DNA from: Sipunculus nudus
Lineage: Eukaryota; Annelida; Sipuncula; Golfingiida; Sipunculidae
Length of the DNA: 64,000 bases
Direction of reading: 5' to 3'
Assembly (NCBI GenBank): GCA_026874595.1
Contig: CM049313.1
Coordinates: 72,164,659-72,228,658, forward strand
The translations under genes and the position numbers were made by a program. Below are positions 45,157-57,100 of the stretch, in pieces. Position 1 is the first letter of the stretch, and each line of letters opens with the position of its first letter. The notes below the pieces were generated by a model that was not told the DNA's origin, did not search any database, and worked only from the letters and a program-made list of their open reading frames with translations.

Positions 45157-48100
45157 CTGCAAAAAAAATTTAGGTGAATAATATTTAATATTTAATCAGA
45201 TTAAGGCAGAATAGTAATCTCCAAATTGTATTTCTTCTATTTACACTTACCATAAAAATATATTTTTTATTTTAAAATGTTACTTAAACATTTTTCTGGT
45301 AAAACCACATAAATAGTTATACCAACAATAATAGTTTAATAATAAAAACATAACTGCATGTCTTTATTATTTTCAACATAAGGAAAATGTGTCTAGTATT
45401 TAATACATCAACATTAAGTAATTTGTAACTCTCAAAATGAGCTTTGTGTAACCATTGCTGTCCTTAGACTCAGGTTAACATTCATATCTGAGAGACACCA
45501 TAAAGTAAATGGTTGTCTGGCAGTGTCATAACTTGTGAGAATGACAGGTGACAGGTGAAAGAATGGCATATTTGATGTTGAAACTTTATTTGTTCAGACA
45601 TTGCATTGTTTGATTTTAATTGCTGTCTCATTATATCCCATGCTGTAAGCTTTGACTTTCAAAATGATTATAGTATATGTCTGCCCAGAGGTATTAGAAT
45701 CAAAAAGTAAATTTGCACAATCCATATTGGAATTAGCATTCTGCAACGCTTTGCTCACATTTAGCAGAGATGAGATGTGAAAATTTGAAACATGTGACCA
45801 GAAACAACTTAAACATTTATAAGACCAAAATAAGGAATAACAATGAATTTGATCACACTTATGCTACATTACAATCATGTAAACTGACATTTTTTTGTGA
45901 AATACTTAAGGATGCAAACAACTGGATTGGGAAAGTCTCAATCAAAATTTTAAAAGTGACAATATCAAATAGGAATACACCAAATTTTGAATAAATTGTT
46001 GAAAGCGTCAGGTCCATTCTCTAAATGGCCACTGTATGTAGGTCACTTATTATTAGTAAGTGCTGCTGCCTTACCTTGTGGCAAACAAATAAACTATCAA
46101 GTAGTAAGTCACCATCAAACTTGGACATGAAATGGTAAAAATCTTTTTAAATCACATGAACTTTCTTTACAAATTCTGATACTTATCATGAAGGCATGTA
46201 CAAAGCTGCTGAGTTTTATAATATCTCAAAGGCATTTATTATATTTTGAAACTATTATTTATAAGCATAAATATTACCTCCAGCCAGATGACCACCCTGA
46301 TTACATGATCTTGATTCATCCCACTAACGACTGAAAAGGACCAGGCCATTGCAAATGCCATCCTATGATTTTAATTTAAGCTAGCCATATCTGTTTGGTA
46401 TATTACAAGTAGGCAGCTCCCTCAAGAACAGTTTTTCAATATAAAATAGATCATTACAGGACTGAGCACACAAGAACATACCTAATAAAATCTCACTAAC
46501 GTCCACCATTGTTGCCATGAATTTTGGATTGCTGATATTTCTGTAAAAGAAAAATATAAACAAACAATGAAATTAAAAGAAATAAGAGAAAATAAAACAG
46601 TAGTCTCAGTCTCTATTATGATATATGAATGGAGAAATTTAATAGAAGAACCCTGACATGTCAACATTTCAGACCTGACAATGACGACCAATGGAAGTTT
46701 TCAAGTGTGGTTACTAAAAGAGCCTCATACCTACCCTGGCTCATTGTTAAGGCCAAGAAACTCTCATCCAAATTGCTAGGAATGCACGCATTCTGTGCTT
46801 CAAATCACTAACTAAATTTTGTTATGGATTATGACCAAGGAAGATTCTTGAAACTGCAAAAAATAATATTCTGGGTTCAACTGATTAAGCATACTGATAA
46901 TCACTTGTAATTTTCACTAACGTGACAATTAAGCCATGGTGTAGGCAGATTTTCATTGCTATATGATGTGTAATGACAGTTATGTTGATAGATGATAAAA
47001 AGGCATTATCACATACAAAGAATCATTTTACTGGGTAAAATATAATGAATGATACACCCTCAAGTGTCACTGATAAACAGAGTTCACAAATCTTCCTAAC
47101 ATTACACAATAGGTTTAAATATATTACATTTTGAAAAATTTAAACAACCTAAAAAAACTTTCAAATTTGTGTGGTATAAGTGCCAAATAAGGAAACACAG
47201 CATGGATCCTGAATTTCATAAAAACAAAACTTCCCTGTTTTTCCCACTTAAATTTTCAAATTTCAGAATACCAATAATTATTCTTGTGTATTTTCAATAT
47301 TGTAACATTGGACAGTTGTTGCAGTTAACATGGTGAGACTAAGACACTTAGGCAATAATTACTTTTATGTACACGAGCAAGTATTGATACACAAAGCCAC
47401 CACCACAAATCACCCAAATGATATGCTGTTTGATAAAGATGAAAAATATTACAGATCCTGGAAAAAAAAGGTAGGGTTCTCAAGCACCTCACACATCAAT
47501 TTTTACCCCCTGCACCGAAAATTAACTTATCAATTTTGAGTTCCAGCTGTTCGAACATTTCTTTCAAGAAGATAAAATAATACAATTTTTATAAGATTTC
47601 CTTTGTTATGTAGTGCTTTTTACCCATTTAGCAAAACAATTCTGTTATTATCATGCTTTTCCCTGATCATATGACATTTTTTTATTAAACCATTAAAAAA
47701 AGAATGAAAAACAAATCACCCTTGCGCACTGATTTCTGAAAAAAAGTGCCTGAGAACCCAAACTTTTTTTTGTGGCCTTAGCACTATCTCTTTTGAGCCA
47801 ATAAAATTTCCTGACTTTTTCCTTATTTTAGGCATTTTTCTAAAATTCCTTGAAATAACCTTAATTAAGAGGAATATTTTTTTCTTAAGTACATGTTACA
47901 AATCATGAAATCTTACTTTTGGATGAACAGAAGTATTGATCCCAGTGATTTTTCATCTCTGCCTGCTAGTGCCTGTCGTAATGCATCTCGTCTTATCAGT
48001 TCTTGTAGGATACTAACAGTCACTTCAGGGTTACTTTTCCTTTTTCTGATCTAAATTAACAATCAAACACAAAATTTCATGTCTACATAACAAGCAAAAT

Positions 48101-51100
48101 AATTATAGACTGAACAAGTCCACAGTGGCAAAAAAATCACAGGTTGGAAACCATTTTTAATGTTAGTACAGAGTAGCATCTGTGTCTCATTTCAAATCTA
48201 ATATTTATTTTGTAAAACTAACATTCAAAGAGTAACAATAAGATAAAGCAAGTCAACATGGATATAATAAATCAATGTCCCTAAAATTATAAAATCATGT
48301 TGGAAACCATTACCTAGGTGTCAATTTTACTTTGGAATACATTTAAATACCTAAATAGATTGATAACCTTACATTGCCTAGTCCACTTAGCTTATACATA
48401 GCAAACCATAAAGTTCCAGCTATGCCTTTGAAAACTATTTAGTTCCTTCTACACCCATATTTGGTAAACCATGTAGTTCCATCTATGCCCATATTTGGTA
48501 AACATGCAGTTCCATCTATGCTAATATTAGGTTGAATAATGTAACTGCCAATGAACCACTGTTTCCCCTAGCAAACAGCATTATTTTTTTTTAAGAAAAA
48601 ATAGTATTGATTTAAATTATTTTTACAAAAAGACTAACCTCCATGGCTCTGTCTAAGGCTTTGCTGTGCTCAAACCTCTTGAAGAATCTGTCATATTTAG
48701 CGATGTGCTCACGACGTTTGTGTTCAACTACAGTGTCATTCTGTAAAAATAGAAAAATAATTCAAGAAACAATGAACAATTGAAAATTATGGATCATGAC
48801 ACTGAGCTGACTGACCTGTTGATAATATGTCCCTGTATTTGCAATCAAAAGTCAACAGCACCAATTCGTTCAACATCTGGGAAACTGTCATGTTTCTTTG
48901 ACAGTTGCTGCAAACAAACTGTCCAGCTGACAACCACCTGCCAATAAAGGACCTGAATTGAGTCTTAAGCCCAGTTGCACAGCTTAACTTATTAGTGTCA
49001 CAGGAATTTCGCTTGTCAATCAAAAAATAATTTTTTAACCCAAGATCATAGAAATTATGAAACATATTCATGCATTTCTGAAATGACCACTGATGCCAAA
49101 GATGAATTATGAGATGGCACCACTGGTCATTATCTCCTTATAAAATTAGTCATAATCAATAAGCATACCAGGTGTCAGAACACCGGATGAAATGAAAGAA
49201 ACTGAAACAATTACTGACAGTTGATGGTCTAAAAAATAAATGAAAATACATAAAGATAACATTGAAAATGCAGGTGGCACCACTTGTCTTCAGAAACTGA
49301 TGTATCAACTTGTGATCAATGAGCATACCAGGACTCAGAGCACTCTATACCAGGCCAACCCATGGTGAAGGCGGAGTAAACCCCGGTCACTTCACCCAGC
49401 TCCAAAAATCAGTTTATTATCGTAGTGACCCATTGGGCCACGTATCAGATATTAAGCTGATAAGAACAGATACTACACTTTGATCTTAGCCAAAAGACCG
49501 AGAAGCGATGACAGCAAAATAGAATCATTGTGTACTTAGGTATGCAATAATGTTACATGTGTTTATGGCTAATTCATTATAAGACTGTTATTTTACATTA
49601 CATTGTTGTAATTGTTGAACTGACTGTTTATTGAAATGTAATTGGGTTATACTCACAGATAATGGCAAAACAGATTTATAGTGTACATATGTATGCAGTT
49701 CTGTTACGTGTGTTAATGGCAGTGTTTATTAGAAGATATAAGACAGCTACCATGGATTGGATTGATGTACTTGTTTAAATAGAATATTTATTGAAATGTT
49801 TGGAACTTTTGGCATGAGGCCTTTTTCCTGAATAAATTCCTGTTCTGTTCTGTACACTTGAGCACTAGATGAAACCACAGCTGCAAAAGAGACATGATTG
49901 TTGTCATTTGTGAGTCTCAAAAATGAAAGGAAAAAGTTTAAGATATAATGAAAAACTGATGTGTTAACGGGGCCATTTGTGTTCAGCACCTGCTGAAACT
50001 GACCAGGATCATTGTAAAAAACATGATTTATAGCTATCTATGCATTAATTTTATATATCAAATATTTAAATATTCTGGAGTGAGCACAAAAGCCCTGTAA
50101 CTCAGAGAATATAGGCTGCAGTGTCTTATTTCAGGTTTCCAAGATTTTCAAGGACCTCCCTGGATGTTGAATTAGAAATTTCTAGGTCCAACAGTTACAA
50201 TTTGTGCCCTGTTAACAGATGCATTGCCTGATAACTGGACAGGCTGAACCATGCACACAGGGTGACCGACAAAGCTCAGATGTCTCTCAGTCTGTGTCAG
50301 CCGAGCTAACAAAATTCTGGTCTGATGAATCTTGTAGAATTTTAAATGAAGAGCCTTTATTAACCAAAAAAAAAACATATATTCAGCCCAATTATGTTAA
50401 TTAAAACCAGTCTCTTGTCCATTATTTCTTTACTTTTTCACAAAAAAGTTAAAAGAGGTTTTTTATCTGTAGGTACTGAAACCCACAAAATCTACTTATT
50501 TAATACCTCTGAACAACTCAGAATTACTGGGAACTCGGAATTTCCAGCAATAGTACATTGCAACAGAAGAGTATGAAGTTAATCTAGTAAGCTTACAAGA
50601 ACAAATCACAATTTAGTGGAAGCATTTTACCCTACATTATGTTGTAGGATATGTTTGAGTATGTTGCTTTTTCTCTGTTCTTTTGGATACATTTTATACA
50701 CCTATGGAGCATATGTTCTTTGGGTTACTGAGCTTCAGTGCTGTATAAGCAAATCTTAGATAAAACCTGATGTTAAATTAATTACTTTAGCATATCACCT
50801 TGGATGGTAAATATGTCTTTCCTTTCAATACATATCTATATGATGCCTTCTTCTTTTTCTTTGGCTGAGGAATGTCTTCTGGTTTCCTGTGCTGGATTGA
50901 TAGCAAACCATCAGCCATTCCCACTGCTATGGTCGAGTCATCAGGCTAAAAATAGCAAAGAAGAACTAAAATCAGGTTGTTTTTGCAATGTTAAAACAGA
51001 TATGCCTCCCCTTCCTATGAGCCTCCCATCCCCAAATTTAAGGGAAAAAAATATGGACAACTTCTAAAGTCACAGATATAATTTCTATTCTGGCTGATTT

Positions 51101-54100
51101 GACCTTGATTATGAAGGTCAAGGTCACCAGTTTTTGAACATGCACTTCAGAGATTTCAGTAAAAACAATTCACAAGTAGAATTTCTGAAAATATACTGGA
51201 TGGTTAAAAAGTTATAGTTTACAAATAATTTATATTCCAGTTGATTTGTCCTTGAAGATCAAGGTAAACTTCACTAGTTTTCAAACTTGTCAAAGAAGTT
51301 GGTTGAAACAATTAGTGTTTCAAATTTGAGGAAAAAATATGTAATACTTTAAAAGTTATGGGGTTCACTAAAAATTCTATTTCAGCCTATTTGACCTTGA
51401 AGATGAATGTCAAGGACACCAGTTTCAAATTCATCCATGATATCGGTAGAAACAATAAATATTTCATATTTTCATGCAAAAATGTTAAGTTATTCAAAAG
51501 TTAACAAGAATTCACAAGAAATGACACAGACAACGACTATGGACAACGACAATGAAAACATGGGAGGGAAGACATAATTAACACTCATCCTATATGTTAG
51601 CCTTATAGGGAACACCTCCGTGTCCTTGGTATCCTTCCAGCATTCTAAGCATGGTCAGGGGAATAACATTTTGAGAAAAAAATTTGATGATGGCCATCTT
51701 TCTAGTCTTAGGGTAAGTCCACTCATCTCAGTGACAAGCACTTAGGTCAAGGACAAGTAACAGTAAAGTCTAAGTGCAGTTCATAATAGACATGTGGCTT
51801 ATAATAGAGAATTTATGGTATTCCTAGTGTGCACAATTTATATGACCTCAAAGGGTGGATGCAAGAGGCACAGTGGAGTTCCACAACTGATACAGAAGAT
51901 ACTTGTAATGCTGTCATCTTGTTGGATGTAAGTGAAATAGCACATTATATAGCATGAAATACAATCTAAAATATCTGAGAATCAGCTGAACTATAAATTT
52001 GCATCAAAGTAACTGGTGTCAACATTTGTATCGAGAAAATTTTTACATGATATGGATATCCAATTATAAATTTTTTTCAACCCGTAAAAAAATTCATGGA
52101 GAACATTAGGTTTACAACAGAACTTTTACTTGGAGCTATGTTGAACTTTGATTCAAAAGTTTAAAGCTGTCACAATAACCTTATCAAAATTTTCTGTGCT
52201 ATGGCTGTGTCACCAGTAGTTAAGAACTGATGGGAGTATTGTTACTTACCAGTGGTGTGCCGACTGATTAAATTGATGATTGGTTGTTTTCTTTCAAAAT
52301 TGATTAAATCGATTACATTTTTACATAATTGACTAAAAATGCTTATGTATGCACATGCAAAGAATCTTATCTTGTCAGAGATATACAAACACTAAGTAAC
52401 AAACAACATTAAAACGGAACCTTGTGCAGCCAAAATGGATGCTGGCGGATTTATGGTTTCATTATGAATATCGAAGTACATGTCACACTATTTATTGGAG
52501 TCTATATTTGAGATATTAGTATAAAGCAGATTTCAAGCTAATACAGAAAGTACATAAAATAATTGATTAATAATCTATCATTGGTCGTTTATATTTTTCA
52601 ATCATCAATAATGAATTTAAAAACAATTCCTACAACTAATACTTACTGCTATGTCTAAGCTGAGTATAGCTGAAGGGTAGTCTAAAGTGTGGACCACTTG
52701 GTATGTTGTGACATCGTAAATCTTTACATGCCTGAAAAAAATATTCATTAAGAGCTTAATCTAAAATAAGTGAATTGAACAATTACTTTTTAAGATATAT
52801 TTGCTTGTACAACCTAAGCTCTGGAATAGTTTGTATTTTCATTTTAACAAATGAAATTAATGAAATTTTATATTGCAAAAGCCATTACTTAAACAATTTG
52901 GTTTCTTGTATCATCATAATGTTTCAAATTTTACATCTAACACTGAGAGGAAATACTGTGGTTGGGGATTTGTTCATAAGGTTTCCAATTTACTAAATTT
53001 GTGAATGAGGAATTATCCCCAAAATAAAATCTTTGTGATAAAGCGGTCCCATCGTTTTTAAGGAAAATTTAAAAATTAAAAGGTTGACCTTATGAATAAA
53101 ATTGATCATGTATGTTAAAAGACTGATATTTCAGATGATATCAGATCCGCCATAAACTGCCATTAACAAACAAAATTTTTTTTAATAAAACCCAGTGCAC
53201 ATATTTTTTTAATTAAATGACACACCAATGGTTATGCTCTGTGTATAGGGTATTTATACTGAGAGATCGGAAAATGGATCCTTCAGGAAACACTTAAAAA
53301 TGTGCAAATCGCAAAATTTCAATGCTGTGACTATGAAGCCAACCACAGTGAAAGTCTGATTTGTGTGATTTTCCATAATTAACAAGGTTTATCAACACTG
53401 TTTCACTGAAAATAACCAGAGCCTGAGAGCAGCATCACAGTCTGCCATAATCTATTTGTACAATCAATGCAACAGAAATGCTTTCTTGGCAAATTTCCAC
53501 ATATCTAATTAATTTTTTTGAAAATGTCAGGTATTAAGATGTACAAAAATTCTGCAGCAAACAAAAACAAAGCAAGCCCACATAATATGCCTGTAGTTGT
53601 TTTCTGACCATATTAAGTACCGTATTTATTCTAATTTGGTGACCACTTAAAAATAATTAATTTTCTCAGAGGTCGAGATACTGGAGGATATTTGAAAATT
53701 ATCTTCCTGCAGAATTTTCGGTGGTCGAGATTTTAGAGGCACGCGGTTTTGATAACCTTCCCTAGAGCCGCAGAGCCGCTCTGACACTCGATCGGTCATA
53801 TGAATTGAGTGATAATTTGGTGGTTTATAAGTTTGTTTTGTTAGCTAAACAGTATTTCCTACAAACGGGCTTCCAACCGTGACATGAATTACACAGAGTC
53901 CGCAAATGGTTAATCAAACTGAGCTCAATCAATTTACAAAATGATCACTACTTCGCGTATAGGTACGATCACTTGACATAGACGGCAACTCATGTAACTA
54001 CCAGTTGTTTCAAGTTAACCCACCAGGCGGCGATATCGGCGGGCCGAAAAGGGACAAGCAGCTGCACCAAGTTGGAAGAAGACCTTATAAAAAATAACTG

Positions 54101-57100
54101 CCTATTATCAGATAAATTTTTCTTGCATAATACGTAATAATTATATCGGAAAGTGAAGGCGCATTAAAATATATACGACCAGAAATGGTCCTAGCTCGCG
54201 TGCCCTCGATCGGGCCCTGTTTTGTATACGCGGTCACCCATCCAAAAACTAACCGGGGTCGTTTAAACTTAACTAAGATGACTGTTCCAACTGTGTCACG
54301 GTTGTTCCATCACGCGTGCTTCCAAAGGTCTTGTAAATATTATTGCTAAAGATCCAACGTGAATCGCACACGAGACACGTGCGTACCAGGAATGGTACAC
54401 GAGTTTGCTTTGTCACGGACACCAATTTGCAACTTGAACGTTTTATCATGTTTATATATTATGAAAAACACATCTTTGTATCTTCAAAAATTTTATTGGA
54501 AACAAGTTTGATGTGGATGCTCAATGTAATAAGAATCAAGTCAGATACAAACTGTGGTGCTCGTGAGAGACGGAGGCATTTCACCTTAACATCGTCGACA
54601 GAAAACATCGTCAGCAGTCGCAAAATTAGAGTCATTTTAGAAATTATGCTTTCAAAATACTTTTTTGGGTCGAGAAATAAGAGGGATCGCAAAAATGGAA
54701 TAAATATGGTATGTACAGATTTTGATGAGAACATTGGTATACACTTGTTCTGATTTTCATTAATTTTCTAGTACATTATGTATGTGATGGATACATTAAA
54801 ATAACAAGAAAAAATTGCATATGAAATTGACAAAAGGCATGTGTACCAATGCGTATGTTCATTTAAGGGGCCGAATCACCTATCTGACCTTTATAAACTA
54901 AAGGTAATCCCTAAGAGCTTTTAAAAACATAGGCCATAATCACCCAAAACAGGCTGCTTGTTATATTTATATCAACATGTTTATAATATGTGGGGGCTCA
55001 CCAAAATAATTAAAACAAATTCAACCAGGGCAGCAAGCAGCAAGTCAAATAAGCCAGAGCTTTCAAAATGGTGTTTTGCAACAAGTGGCCTTTCTAGGTC
55101 GAAATATATGCAACCTACCACTTTAGGTTACAGGTTTTTCCTGTTTGTCAACATTGCTGTGTTTACAAAAATGTTGCTGATAAACAAGTTCATACATCCT
55201 TCATGGAGGCCTTGTAAGAACTTTTCACAACCAAATTTAGCCTTAGGTCATTAATATTTTATAGAGGAAGCCAGAAATCATAAATCCTTTTCAAAAGGTA
55301 GGTGAATGGGCACCTTTAATCACAGTATCATAACATGGGTCACAGTCCAGCTCACCTGTCTAATGATGCTGACGCCAGCCGCTGATAGTTGTTGCAAAAG
55401 CATAGGTCCATCACCGTCTTATGGTGGTTGGTCAGTGTGGTAAGTAAACGTCCTCCAGATAAAACATCCCACACTTTTATCGCATTACCACCTGCAAATA
55501 CAAGTCAGTGTACATAATTTCTTTATGCTTTGGCAATATTATACAATATTGCTGGATTCTGAACTTGGACATGATTAAATGCTTTGATGTGAAAAAAATT
55601 CAAGCAGTTAAAATGATATTCATTGAATAAATTGCTTCATAAACTATGTAATCTCTGAAGCTAAGCATGGGCTCTGTAAGTCTGTATAATAAAGCATATT
55701 TTGAACATATTTTCTTGGTTTCATTGTTTCATATCTGTTAATCTGTTCATAGTGTGCATTTAAATAGCAAATTATATATTTGCTCAGCTGTTATATATGA
55801 TAAAAAAATATGATTTAGATATGATTCACGTGCTGGTTTTGTTTGGTTATAAATATAAGCTGTATTATGAGTTGTTGTTGTTTAGCTTATGTATGATTTT
55901 GATAGTATCTTTGGAGACAGGGAAGAGGATTGATTTCATTTATTTTATTAACATATGGAGTACTGTTGTCACACAGATTTTGACTTGGCCATATAACTTA
56001 TAAGCAGAACATATAATATAAGAGTTTAACTATTAATTAAAAAAATTACAAATATTGTCCCAAATATAATTTTTATTAAAAATAATAAGGGAATCTTATG
56101 ATTTTTTAAAATGAAATATAACTGAAATGATTATTAAAAAAATATTAAAGAATATATTCATGAATGCATTCATGAATACATTTTGAAAGTATTTGCACTG
56201 GTATTCATTTACTTTCATTTTTACCTGAATTCCCGTTCTTTATGCAAGAAATTGTATAATGGAGTACATATTCATATTCGTATTTAAATACAATTGCAAA
56301 TTATTTGCACCATGTTGGGTATTTATTCAGTTTTCACCAAACAATGATGTTGAGAATCCAGAATATACAAAATTAACACATTTAAATAATGATCATAAGT
56401 ACCTGGTTTTATGGCTTTTATTTATATTTAAAAAAATAAATGTAATATATTCATTTTGAACTAATTTCACATCAATGTACACACTAGACACAGTAGGAAT
56501 CTAGATAAATATTATCAACTGCATCTTTGTCTATCATTAATTTCCTTCATATGATCCCCAATCATTAGTAATGAATAATATGATTTACTTTTTTATCATT
56601 AAAATTGAACTGAAAAATACCATAGGTGACTGCATGGTGTTATTTGGAATACATGACATTCTATCCATCGATACAAGATTCTTATATCATCAGTAACTGC
56701 AAGTTAATTTCCTGTTATTATAAACTAACAAATTTCTTTTCTATTTTTCTTTAATTTGTTATTAAAAACCAATAAAAATTTATTAATTTATTGTTTATTG
56801 TTATGTTGTTGGCTAAAACTACCAGATGAGTTGGGTTGGACGCCTGGATCAACTGTGGCTGGCCATAAGCTGCCTGGCTGCCCAAGTGAATGCCTCGCCT
56901 CAAGCATGCATAATTTGCTGAAATTTCAACAAGGTCAACATACAGGTGACTCAAGAGGGGCTGATGAGAGCCAAGGTCTGACATGGTCTCATAAAAACAT
57001 TATTAAAAGCTACAATTTTTGGCCAATTTCTTTCAGCTTTCTAAACTAAAAAGCTGAAATCCTTATGTGTGTATGATTTGAAAATTATATCAATAGTGCT

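Noticed and set aside
54343-54753. 136-codon open frame as a gene
   Set aside because: It overlaps the end of a TIR element, has no recognisable domain, no splice context and an antisense frame of similar openness.
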